This document shows, piece after piece, positions 44,091-55,128 of a DNA stretch of 64,000 nucleotides; within the stretch, counting starts at the first letter, position 1; each line of letters starts with the position of its first letter. The notes under the pieces were generated by a model. That model was not told where the DNA came from, did no database searches, and saw only the letters and a list, made by a program, of their open reading frames with translations. Location of the stretch: the NCBI GenBank assembly GCA_017163975.1, contig JAFFSR010000015.1, positions 1,308,501 through 1,372,500 of the forward strand, in the 5' to 3' direction. A program made the translations under genes and the position numbers. This DNA is from Anastatus disparis. Lineage: Eukaryota; Arthropoda; Insecta; Hymenoptera; Eupelmidae.

Positions 44091-45036
44091 AAAATTGAGT
44101 CAAAATTCTCAAAATTTATTTTAAAATAATAATTTTTTTTCTCATTAGTTATTTTTAAATATTCAAATATTTATATTCAATATTTATTTTAAAAAACTCA
44201 AATATTGATACTCATTATTTGTTTTAAGGTACTCAAGTATCAACTCTCAATAGCATATTATTCAAATAAATTATAAAATTTGATTAATAATCAAGTTTTT
44301 AGAATGATATAAATAAGGAATAAATGGAATTATTCCTTATTAATGTAATAGACTTACATATATCTGAATTATTTTCCAGTATCTCACCAGCTTCTGTATA
44401 GACAGATGTGTATTCATGGAGTCATCACTGTCATAATTGACAAGTGAATAATTTTTCATCACTTCATGATTGTGCTCCATCTATTTCGGGATTTTGAAAC
44501 ATATTTTAATTAATATACAAGAAATAAGTATTTTCTTTAATTTAATAACTCTTAAAATAATCTCTAATGAACCAGGTAATAATTCGATAAAAGAAAATGT
44601 TTCCTTTTTCTAAATCAAGAGAAAAGGACTACAGTTTCTGTTAATTCAGAACGAAAAATCAAGCTTTCTCGCTATGACTAACGCACATGTGCACGCCGTT
44701 CTCCAATATTTGATTTTAATCGATTGGATTTAGGTTGATCAAGCACACATACGGGGCATACACAGTACTACTTTGATCTTTCTAGTCAATGATTCAACTA
44801 CACCGCACTGCAAGTTTTGTTTAATCATTGACCCCGAAATTTCAGCTAAATTTTTAAAAAATTTTAACTTGGTAAAATTTTAGCTATAATCAGATTTTAT
44901 TATTTGTTATATTTAACAATAAAATTCAGCCTCTTTTTTTTATGTTAAATATGACACATGTCAAATATAATAAATATGCAATTGAATTCTAAAAAACTTT
45001 TATTTTCAATACTTTTAAGGCATGTATGTGTAATAA

Positions 45037-45093
<57 letters not shown>

Positions 45094-45821
45094 AATATAA
45101 ATATATATACAAAATTAAATTTTAACAAATTTAATTTTACTCTTAATTTTTTTTTTCTTTTTTTTTCTCTCTCAATTTTTGTTTTTCATATTTTTCATTA
45201 TTATATTTTTTGTCTTCAACTCTAAGTAAAGAAATATGACATACACTGCATTACCAATATTCAAAAGGAATTTGTGGTGCAGGTATATGAAGTGTTTTCC
45301 TTTACCTTTTTTTTATGATACTTTTCATTATTCGACGACTCCGTAGGTCGACAGAGTTGAGATATGTGCAACATATGAGCAAGTACGGCCGTGGAAAGAA
45401 AGAGCTTGCCTATGCATCATAGACGAAACAAATAGTTTCACTTCTTCGGTGCTCAATCTTTCATACTGAATATTCTTTCACTCATTGTATTCTAAAATAT
45501 TTTTATTTATTTATTTCTTTTATTTCTCTTTTCTTATCAATAACAATGGCGATCTTTTTATTTATTTATTTTTTTTTTATTTTCCTCTTTAATAATTTTT
45601 ATTTTAATTGAATACATTCAATCAAATCTCTGTTAAAAACGGCCGCACTTTTTTTTAAAGAAAACTCTCAAGATATTTTATATATATTTTTTTCAATTAA
45701 TTAATAATCTTAATTGACTCACCTCTAAAATATATGCCTTATTAGTATTTTGTAGTTTTTTGCTCTCAGTTTTTAAAGCAGTACGGATTGTGTATCTTCC
45801 ACCCGTTATTTTGAAAAACTT
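44091..45821 (-). other. Long copia 5' leader
   Basis: About 1.7 kb between the leader repeats and the PBS with no ORF; contains the (AT)n run 45039-45087. Long for a copia leader; part may be inserted sequence, but no boundaries are visible. Confidence 0.5.
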
Positions 45822-45854
45822 GTGGCACAGTGGAAGCGTGCTGGGCCCATAACC
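45822..45854 (-). other. Copia primer-binding site, ~33 nt match to the initiator tRNA 5' half
   Basis: The plus strand at 45822-45854 reads like the tRNA itself: GTGGCACAGTGGAAGCGTGC followed by TGGGCCCATAACC, directly abutting the LTR. As I recall the conserved metazoan initiator tRNA-Met, this is its nucleotides ~7-39 with one mismatch, ending in the anticodon loop. Drosophila copia is primed by exactly such a half tRNA. A PBS normally needs only ~12-18 nt; this one is twice as long. Confidence 0.8.
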
Positions 45855-46111
45855 TGATGGATGTAGGTGGGTGGAAGGTGGGTTATGAATTAACTATACA
45901 CAAACACTGTTACTGTTACTCTTAATAATCAATATATTGTCAAGCAATAATTAACACTCAAAGTACTCTTTGAATTCTTAAGTATTCTATGCAGTTTACT
46001 CAATAGAGTCTACAGAGAGAATGACCATAGGGCTTATGACGCCTATAACTCATAGTACCAGAAAAGGGGCAAAAGGGCGGGGGAGAGTAATAAGGCAAAG
46101 CAACCCTTACA
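45855..46111 (-). repeat. Copia 5' LTR
   Basis: Direct repeat of the 3' LTR, ends TGATGG...CCTTACA on the plus strand. Followed by target duplication TAAAA at 46112-46116. Confidence 0.96.
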
Positions 46112-46116
46112 TAAAA

Positions 46117-48657
46117 AGATGTATCTTATTTTTTTCTGTAAATTTTTTCATATGCTTTTTTTTGGAATTCGTTTTTATCAAGTTATTACCAAAAATCATT
46201 TTTTTAATCTCTAAAAGAATTACTGTTTTAAAACGGCTCGTACAATTTTTTTTAAACTGCTAATATTTATTTGTATTATTTTAAATCATCTCCCATTGAA
46301 ATTATTCAATCCAAATGAAAACTTTATATAAAACTTTACATTCAAGCTACTGAACTATAAAAGAACTTTTATTTCTTATAATATTCGATAGATTATCTTA
46401 TCCGAAACTTTGAAAAGTATAAATTAATGAAAATACATTTTTTTCACATAGCATAGATTTATTCGAAATTAATCAACTTAATTCACAAGAAAAATTTTAA
46501 TTTGTTTCAAGTATAAAATCATTTACAAACACATAAGCACCCTAAAGAGCCTAATCTCTTCCTGTTGAACTTCCTGTCGAAAGTTTGTGAAAGATACAAT
46601 GAGAAAAAAAGAAATAAGATTAACTTTTAGTGCTTCTGCATTTGTAAATGATTTGTTTCAAAATTTTTTTAAATTTCAAATAAGACAGTCACAAATAACG
46701 AGCGCGTGGCGCGAGCGTTGTCGGTCGTTCCTTATTTACAAAAAGCAAAGATTTTGCATGCCTTGCATTGGAAAGTGGTGCAAGGTCCGAGAGCATTACA
46801 GAACTGAGCAAAGCGAAGCTTTGAAAGGACCGAGGTGCGAGCCACAGTGGCTGCACCTAAAATCATTTTAAGTACTTCCAACATCAAAAACGCAACTTTT
46901 TTCTCTTTTTTGATTTTCAAAACGTAAGATATAGTACGTAACTTGGATGAAAAGGCTTTTTTAAGAAACGAGTTACAAGCTTTTAGCTCAGCTTGAATTC
47001 TTGTCGTTTCGTAAAAAAGCCTATTCGTCCAGGGTCTGTAATATACTCCTTGGTGAAAAAAATCAGATGACAATCGAAATTTTTTTGTAAAATTAGTCAA
47101 AATTTTTTTAAAGACCAACTTATCTAAAAAAATTTCTAAGTTTAAAATTTTCAAATCGGTTCTGAATCGACTAAGTATGGTTTTAAACGTGTACAAACCA
47201 TAAAAATCGTGCGAAACCAGGTGATTTTTGACTTGATTTTTTTTAACAGGGCTATTATTCTTACCTCAATAATAATGGCCACTTTATTAATTCGAAAAGT
47301 ATACTGAAAGTAAGATATAACTGACTTTTAAAATTTAGCAGAAATAAAAAATTTTATTCTTGCCTTTACAAGAAAAGTACTTTATTCCTGTTGAATTAGA
47401 GACATATAAAATAAAATAAATTATTTAATTTTCATGAAATATGAATATTTTATCAATGAAATATTGATATTTCATTTGAATAATATTAATATAAATAAAC
47501 AAATTAAAATGATTTAAAAAATTTCAAATTCTAATGAAAATTGATAAATTCAAAAATAATAAAATTCTAATATTAAAATTTCAATTTCATTTTTCTTAAT
47601 CGAGGCCGCTTTTTTAAGTTGATAAAGTGGCCCCTGTTTAGGTAGAAATAAATCTCATTGTGCAATTCGGGAGTAAAGTCTATTTCTCCCTCAACAAAAA
47701 TATGCGACTTTATTTTCTTGCTGCATAATATACTATAATTTATCTACGATTTCTTTTTTCTTTACTTTAATTTAATAATGAGATTTTCCAGATCTTTCAA
47801 TTTTCCATCATTTTCTGAAACCCACAAAATAGTGAAAAACTTGTTGTAAATTAAAAGCATAATTTTTAAACCACAAAATGCGAATTTAACCTAACCTCCG
47901 TAGTCGCCTTGAACATACTTAAAATTTCTTCTCCTCCGTGCTTCAATCCATAGAATTATTCGATATTAAAAAATGAAAATTTGAATCTTGTTAAATTATT
48001 TTAATTTTAAATTTCATTCATATTACTCAAGCTTGATATTAATAACTTTATATAAATGCAATTCTCATAACCTAGAGCATAAAAATTAGTAATATTAAAT
48101 TATTATACTAAAATTTCATCAAATCAGCAAAAAATTGACCGCTTCAAGAGAATTAACATGAACAATTTGTAATCCAAACTTTTTTTTATAATTACGAAGA
48201 TAAGTCTTTGCTTTCTCTGCCCCTCCTCTACGTAAGAACATAAGAATTTTAGGAGCCCGTCCCTCCTTCCCCTAAAATCCTTACGTAATTTGAGGACAAC
48301 CCTATTAAAGTCATTATTATGATAGTCGCAAAATAAGACGATTTTCTTTACAGAAGGCATATATCATAATAAATGAATTGATAATTTATACATATCTATA
48401 TGGTCCACACGTTGTTGACTCCGAAAGACCCAAGTACCACGATCTATAAGCAATGTTTGATTACTTGACATAAATAACTTATATGAACACATGCCATATA
48501 GAAATAATTTCTATGAATAATTGTAAATAAATAAATTGTAAATGATAGTAAATCACGGTGGTGCTCGAGTAATTTTGACCGTGAAGTTTTTGCACCTCAG
48601 ATTTTCTTTTTGGATATGATTCTTAAACCAATCAATAAACCGAAAAAAAGTCTTATT
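46117..48657. other. 2.5 kb without recognised genes
   Basis: AT-rich. A 154-codon minus-strand ORF (47196-46732) and an opposed 94-codon ORF (46587-46871) lack domains or signals that I recognise. 46690-46860 is more GC-rich (GAGCGCGTGGCGCGAGCG). A 78-codon minus ORF at 48360-48124 is likewise unsupported. Confidence 0.45.
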
Positions 48658-50132
48658 TTGCCAAAATTAGTTACCGGCAACGACCTCTGCTGGTCATTTA
48701 AAAGATAGTCCATAGATGTTTACTTACATGTTTTGGACTAGCAACTAGGATTTATTAATTAGTTATTAACAAATTAGTGCAAAAAAACGCGTTTTTTTTT
48801 GTTTTTTTGCTAATAAAACGAAAACTATTTGACGAATTATTATGGTGTCAATAGGAAAGTTGTAGAGAATTAAATTATCAACACAACAAGAGGTCAAAAG
48901 ACCTGATCGATTTATTAGAACCGAAGAAAATTCGAAAAAACAGGAAATTTTTTCATTTATTAAAAAAAATTATAACTCTGTTGTTTATGAATATTAAGAG
49001 CTGAAGTTTGGCACAGTAGTAAATAATTATATCTACTTTTAACATGCCAAAAGCAGGTACTATCGGATAATTAGTTTCTGCGCAATTGCTATTCTTTTTT
49101 TTCGGGATTCTTCCCTTCTTTATATTACCGATTGAGAACGTCGTACATACATTTTTAAAACGGTTTTGAAAACTAGAAACAATATACTATTAAACGTATA
49201 TTCTAAGTTTTCATTAAAATTGTGCAAAAAGGGTGAAATATGCACTCGAACATCGACGTAAATGGTGAAGCGCGCGGTACACAGCAAAAAGTGGAGATGG
49301 AGCAGAAAGGATACGTATAACTCCGAAATATGAAAATACCTTTAGATCTCATTATTCGTGAAATCTGAATAGGATATCAGATTCCTCGGTAAAAAATACT
49401 CTAATTAAAAAAAAAACACTTTAATATAAGTGCATTAATTGCCAAAAACAAGCCAGTTAAAAGGTGGTATATCTATATATATCCTTTCTCCTCCATTCTC
49501 ACTTTTTGCTGTGTACCGCGCGCTCGACCGTTTACGTCGATGTTCGAGTGCATATTTCACCCTGTTTACACAATTTTAATGAAAACTTAGAATATACGTT
49601 TAATAATATATTGTTTCTAGTTTTCAAAACCGTTTTAAAAATGTATGTATGACGTTCTCAATCGGTAATATAAAGAAGGGAAGAATACCGAAAAAAAAAA
49701 TTGCAATTGCGCAGAAACTAATTATCCGATAGTACCTGCCTTTAGCACGTAGGGAGTAGATATAATTATCTACTACTGTGCCAAATTTCAGCTCTTAATA
49801 TTCATAAACAACAGAATTATGAATTTTTTTAATAAATGGAAATTTTTCCGGTTTTTCCAAATTTTTCTCGGTTCTAATAAACCGATCGGGTCGTTTGACC
49901 TCTCGTTTTGTTGATAATTTAATTCTCTACAACTTTCCCATTGACAGCATAATGATTCGTCGAATAGTTTTCGTTTTATTAACAAAAAACAAAAAAAAAC
50001 GCGTTTTTTGCACTAATTTGTTAATAACTAATTAATAAATCATAGTTGCTAGTCTAAAACATATAAGTATACATCTACGGACTATCTTTTAAATGATCGC
50101 ATAGGTCGTTGCCGGTTACTAATTTTGGCAGA
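48658..50132. mobile_element. 1.5-kb foldback element with ~660-bp arms
   Basis: The left arm (48658-~49318) starts GCCAAAATTAGTTACCGGCA and ends near GCAGAAAGGATACGTAT. The right arm (~49468-50132) is its reverse complement (…GCCGGTTACTAATTTTGGC). Mid-arm matches include GCACTAATTTGTTAATAACT, AATTAGTTTCTGCGCAATTG and ACCGCGCGC. Loop ~150 bp. No ORF with a domain. Differences between arms are scattered and include short indels. Confidence 0.88.
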
Positions 50133-50499
50133 ACAATACCCTATTTTGACTGGCCTTCTAGGCACATTTAGGATCCAATTCCAACAAAAACCAAAATCGA
50201 AGAATGAGCACACCAACTTTTTTTTTATAAATAAAATTATGATGTTGATAATTTATGAGCTGAATTTCTAAAATGCCATTTTCAAATAGAGTCTTGAATT
50301 ATTTATATGTTATAAGCAAATATAATTGTAAATACATTCAAGGAAATCTAAAGTTATGTAAAAATGTAATTGTTACGTTAAAATTGACATTTTTTTTTGT
50401 AAAACATCATAGTAATAAAGACTATGAGAAATGATCATTTTTAAATTATTCAAAGACGTCATTTGAAGTAATTGTAATTAAAAAATACTGTGTATCAAT
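50133..50499. other. Non-coding spacer between foldbacks
   Basis: AT-rich; nothing recognised. Confidence 0.5.
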
Positions 50500-51101
50500 A
50501 TTCTATAAGAATACTGCATGTACTTTTAGTATTTCAGTAAAACCAAAAGTACATTTGCCATGTTTTTTCGGATCGCGACCGTGTAAGTTGTGGTTAAGGA
50601 TACCGACCGTTGTAATGTTCTCAAAATGTTGATATCCTAAACCATAACTTACACAATTGGAATCCGAAAAAAACCCTTTAACAATGTCTACATTTTCCAT
50701 ATTAAAGATAGTTTTAAAGAAAATCAAGGCCTAGGTTTTATAGCGAACAGGCTATGGAAGCGGTCTATTTTAATTTTTCTGCAACATGGGCTCATATAAA
50801 GTATCGTAAAATGATTTTAATTATGCAAATAAATTATTAAGAGCAGTCTGCGCATATTTACTGTACGTAACTTTAGTAAAAACTATGTATATGTTATCTG
50901 TATATACATCTACATAATGAAAATCATTTTATAATATTTTGTATTAGCCCATGTTGCAGGAAAATAATAATGGACCGCTTCCATAGCCTTTTCGCTGTAA
51001 AAACCTAGACTTCGATGTTTTTCAATACAATCTTTTACATGGAAATTGTACTTTTGGTGTTACTGAAATACCAAAAGTACATGCAGTGTTCTTATAAAAT
51101 A
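50500..51101. mobile_element. 0.6-kb foldback with a nested palindrome in its left arm
   Basis: ACTGCATGTACTTTTAG...CAAAAGTACA near 50513 is mirrored ending near 51099. GGCTATGGAAGCGGTC (~50749) mirrors GACCGCTTCCATAGCC (~50974). The left arm alone contains a second inverted pair, TTTTTCGGATCGCG / TAAGTTGTGGTTAAGGATA at ~50563-50602 against TATCCTAAACCATAACTTAC / GGAATCCGAAAAAA at ~50631-50671. This is an insertion absent from the right arm. Confidence 0.82.
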
Positions 51102-51102
51102 A

Positions 51103-51483
51103 GAGGAGGTCACGTATCTCTGTCCTTTTCTAATCAAAAAAATTATTTTTTTACAAAAACTAATAACTTTAGCAAAAAATGAAGAGAAAGCCGCATCTCG
51201 TATCAGAAAAAGCAATATTTTCTTTGATAAGGAAAAATTAATTTTATTGCTTCATTCTCAAGAAAACCTTGAAAAACTAAATTATCCACCCTAACCTCTA
51301 TGATTTGAGTTTTTCAAGTTTTTCTTGAAAACGAAGCAATAAAATTAATTCTTTCTTATCAAAGAAAATATTGCTTTTTCTGATACGAGATGCGGCTTTC
51401 TCTTCATTTTTTGCTAAAGTTATTAGTTTCCGTAAAAAAATCAATTCTTTGATTAGAAAAGGACAGAGATACGTGACCTTCTC
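51103..51483. mobile_element. TTAA-family foldback MITE (copy 5)
   Basis: The tip GAGGAGGTCACGTATCTCTG continues TCCTTTTCTAAT; the right end mirrors it (ACGTGACCTTCTC). Arms contain GCAATATTTTCTTTGATAAG and its mirror; same subfamily as 26320-26689. Flanks are ATAA and TTGG, so the target duplication is degraded. It directly abuts the previous foldback. Confidence 0.83.
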
Positions 51484-51967
51484 TTGGAGGTGGAACTAGT
51501 AACTATGTATTAAATTAACTATAATGATACGTTCACTAACTATTTTGTATTTACATGTATTGACGCGTTATGGCTGTATACCTTTGTAATAATTCCCAAA
51601 TAAAAATCTTATAATAATAAATAATTCAGTAACGAAGCATAGCCTTCTTCAGTGTTAATGAAACACAACAAATGAATACCTAACCAAGAGAAATAGAGTG
51701 AGTGATCACGTGAGATTTCATGCTAAAATCTCATGTGAAATTGGGAAAGGACTAATGTAATGAACAAGTTAAATAATTAAGCAGCACCTTGTTAAAACAG
51801 TGAGACTAGATTTCCATATAGTACTGGATCAAAGTGGATTCCATATCGATTTTTTAATAGATTTCCTGGTCGGAAAATTAAGGTACATTCGAGGTCTCTC
51901 AAGGATATCGCGGTAGGATATTGATTGTAATACAATAAATATATAAGGGGAGAGTTGAAGGGAGCTT

Positions 51968-52205
51968 ATGTATGCGCAGAAAGTTGAAGAAACATATGGT
52001 GATGCGCAGTTCGTTTGTAGGGGATGTTGGGCTGTGCAGTCAGTTCTCCCTTTGGGTGTTTTAATTATGTGCAGTAGGTCTATACTGATTATAGGCTATG
52101 CAGATGGTCTGCAGAGCTTGTGGCTTTGTGCAGTAGGTCTCGATAAGTTATAAGCATGCACAGTCAGATTCTAGAAATAGTTTCTAGGATGTGCAGTCGG
52201 ATTGT
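51968..52205. repeat. ~30-bp degenerate repeats with a TGTGCAGT core
   Basis: ATGCGCAG, TGTGCAGTCAG, TGTGCAGTAGGTCT (twice), ATGCAGATGGTCTGC, ATGCACAGTCAG and TGTGCAGTCGG follow one another every ~25-35 bp. Mirrored at about 62038-62280 in the other arm. The 61-codon ORF here is produced by the repeat. Confidence 0.65.
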
Positions 52206-52797
52206 AGAGATTGTCAATTAGCAAAGTTTAGTTAACCTATTAGTCTTTGGTAAGATTTTACATGATTTAAATCTTAGGAACGAATTATCATATCTCTAAA
52301 ATCAAAACAGCTTTTACAATATTGGTGAAAAATCTTACAAATAAAGTCAGTCTAGCGTAAATAAAATTGTTTCTCGATTACTTATAGTGATATAAAAAAA
52401 ATTTTTGACTGATTTTTTTTGACTACATAAAAACTCAAGCCATTTTTATGAAAAATATGATATTAAAAAAAACAAATAGGTTTTAAAACTCTAATAGTCC
52501 TCTTTTAAATGAGTTTAATAAAATGATTTTATGACTTTTTTTACTACAGTTATGATAATTTTTTGGAGAAAAACCTTTTTTTGAATCATGATTATCTTAT
52601 AAACTAAGAAAGATAGGAAATTTTAGATTAGAGAAAAAATGGAGTTTAGTCTAGAAAATATGTATTTAGTTACCAATAAGTTTCAGAGAACATTTTTTTC
52701 CATTACATGTTAAATTAGTAATTTTTATAAATTTTTCATGAATTTTCCCTAAAGAAAACAAATAAAAAATTTTTTTTTCTAAAACTTGTTGGTCATT

Positions 52798-52867
52798 AAA
52801 TTTATATACATATATATTTATATACATATATATTTATATACATATATATTTATATACATATATATTT

Positions 52868-52918
<51 letters not shown>

Positions 52919-52923
52919 TATAT
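52798..52923. repeat. TATACATATATATT tandem and (AT)n tract
   Basis: Four or five copies of ~18 bp (TATATACATATATATTTA) grade into pure (AT)n. It is the insertion site of the 2.2-kb element; the uninterrupted equivalent in the other arm is 61378-61440. Confidence 0.85.
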
Positions 52924-53665
52924 CCCAGACGGCAATATCAATTGAAAATAAACTCATAATGTATTCTGTGAAATTTTATGAATTCATTAAGTATTCATAA
53001 TATAAGCAAAATGAATTCATTTTAAACTTCAATGAATTCAAATCATGTCATACTGATTGAATTCTTAATAAATCCATAAAGTATTCATATAATCAGCCAT
53101 GAATTCAAAATGAATTAAAATTGTATTAAAAATGAATACTTTATGAATGATAAATTAATAACATATGAATAAAAAATGAATGAAAAATGAATAAAATATG
53201 AATAAAAAATAAATGAATGAATTTTTTATTAATAAAGATATAAATGAAAAGGAAATCTTTTCTTAATATACTTGTAATTTTCCTGCAATATATACTTTTA
53301 AATTGTCTTAATTGCTTAAAAAGCGAAAAATTGAAAACAGATGTTCACTCGATGCGGTCGTCGATTTGCATTTGACCTCACGTTGTGCTATGTTCGCCAT
53401 AAACTTAAGCGTCCAATTCAAATTAGATAAAAAAAGTATTTAAAAAATGATTTAAAAGAAGCTTTCAAGAATGTAAATTATAATTATTTTTATAGCACTG
53501 CGGGACCTAAATCCGCACTTAGGTAACACTTTTCTGTTACCTAGGTGGCACTTTTTTACACGGTACAATAATGAATTTACTTAGGTAACGTACGTATATA
53601 ATAAGAAATAATTTTATATGTAAATTATTTTTAAAGTATTTTCATAAATAACAATAAGCTGTAGT

Positions 53666-54014
53666 CAGCGATGCCGAAAGTGGCAGAGTCAGAGAGGGAA
53701 ATTCAAAAATGTGTAAAAAAAAAGTATTAAAATAAATAGTTTTCAAAATTTGATAATTAATAAATAATTCTAAAAAACAAAGTTACTATAACAAAATAAT
53801 TTTTTTTTCAATTTTTTACATTTTTTTGAGTTTAACAAAATTTTGTTTAACTCAAAAAAATGTAAAAAATAGAAAAAAAATTATTTTGTTATAGTAACTT
53901 TATTTTTTAGAATTATTCATTAATTATCAAATTTTGAAAACTATTTATTTTAATACTTTTTTTTTATACATTTTTGAATTTCCCTCTCTGACTCTGCCAC
54001 TTCCGGCATCGCTG
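53666..54014. mobile_element. hAT-like MITE with perfect 8-bp target duplication
   Basis: Near-perfect inverted repeat: CAGCGATGCCGAAAGTGGCA at the left and its mirror ...TGCCACTTCCGGCATCGCTG at the right, arms ~170 bp. Flanked by GCTGTAGT at 53658-53665 and 54015-54022. An 8-bp duplication and CAG...CTG ends fit the hAT superfamily. Confidence 0.9.
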
Positions 54015-54607
54015 GCTGTAGTATATTGAAACTCTTTTACATTAACATTCTTCAAATTAAATAACAATTATAAGCAAGTAAGATACGAGTAAAACTAAAA
54101 TTGGTAGTAGCGTAACATGTAAAGCGAAGAGGTATAGTCATTTCAACGTTGTATTATAAAATGCTACGGGGAACCCCCTATTACTACACACGATTGCTAT
54201 TGCTATACTAAACATGTTACCTCCTCACCGCTCCTACGACGCTGATTCATACGTGAAACAAAATTTCAATTTATGACTTCATAGAAGATAATTTCAACAA
54301 ACAATTTCACATAATATCAATAATATTGATAAAAATTAATTATTATTACACATTTTGAGTATATTTTTGAAATTATATTCTTTTTTTTTTCGATCTATTA
54401 TTCATGGAGTGTTTAGTTTTAGTTTATTTATAGTTTTCTTTTCTTTTTTTCGATTTATTATTCACAGGATGCGTAGTGTTTGGTTTTTTATAGTTTTCGC
54501 TTTTATTTTTTGAATTATAATTCGTGGAGTGCATAGTTTTTGTTTATTACTGATTTTGAAGAGTACAGATTTAATTTGGCGGATTTATGTCCCACGTGCT
54601 ACAAAAT

Positions 54608-54735
54608 AGTATACGATACTCGTGACCTTAGTGGAACTTTATTACACGGCACTACGTTATCGCCCTCGCTGCGCTCGGGCGATAACTCCGGCTGTGTAAT
54701 AAAGTGCCACTTAGGTCACTTGTATCGTAATGTAC
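54608..54735. repeat. GC-rich hairpin with CG-rich apex
   Basis: GTATACGATACTCGTGACCT...AGTGGAACTTTATTACACGGC pairs with GCTGTGTAATAAAGTGCCACTT...AGGTCACTTGTATCGTAATGTAC. The apex GTTATCGCCC/GGGCGATAAC closes on TCGCTGCGCTC. A related half-hairpin (AGGTAACACTTTTCTGTTACCT) lies at ~53521-53542. Confidence 0.75.
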
Positions 54736-55128
54736 TATTAATTATAATTAAAAAAGTTTTTTTTTCAGAACTAATGGACTTGAACAAAAAAAAGCCCAAA
54801 TGATATAAATAAGAAATAAATCAGAAATGAATAAAAATTGAATTGAAAATGAATACATAATGTATACTTTATGAATACATTATTAATAACATTGTATACA
54901 TTTTGAATTAATCAAATATTCAAATTGAGTGACACATTATGTTTCATTTATGAATACATCATGAATTATTTAAGAATACTTATCGAACTTTAACATAAAT
55001 CATGATGAATTAATTATGAATTCAGCGAATACATTTTTAATTCTTTTTTAATTCATTTAGAAATATTCATTATGAATTCGAATGATGAATACTTTCTAAA
55101 TACATTTTGAATTCCTATGCCGTCTGGG

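Larger units (their letters stand above)
37704..46111 (-). mobile_element. Full-length Ty1/copia retrotransposon, minus strand (8.4 kb)
   Basis: 257-bp LTRs at 37704-37960 (3') and 45855-46111 (5'). A 5-bp target duplication TAAAA lies at 37699-37703 and 46112-46116. The PBS is next to the 5' LTR and the PPT next to the 3' LTR. Order on the minus strand: 2-kb leader, gag, zinc knuckles, protease, integrase, RT, RNase H. The LTRs differ at about ten positions by eye (~4%), and pol has three in-frame stops and at least one frameshift, so the element is an old, dead copy. A SINE (38259-38614) has inserted into its RNase H. Confidence 0.96.
52924..55128. mobile_element. 2.2-kb TIR element inserted in one palindrome arm
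   Basis: Starts CCCAGACGGCA at 52924 and ends TGCCGTCTGGG at 55128. The other arm lacks it, which defines its borders independently. Subterminal regions (52970-53220 and 54790-55110) are packed with ATGAATTCA, AAAGTATTCATA and ATGAATACTTTATG motifs in both orientations. Contains a hAT-like MITE (53666-54014) and a GC-rich hairpin (54608-54735). No transposase ORF, so non-autonomous. The target is (AT)n, so the duplication length cannot be read. Confidence 0.85.

Noticed and set aside
46587..47196. Opposed ORFs of 94 and 154 codons
   Set aside because: No recognisable domain, overlapping on opposite strands; kept only as a note in the region entry.
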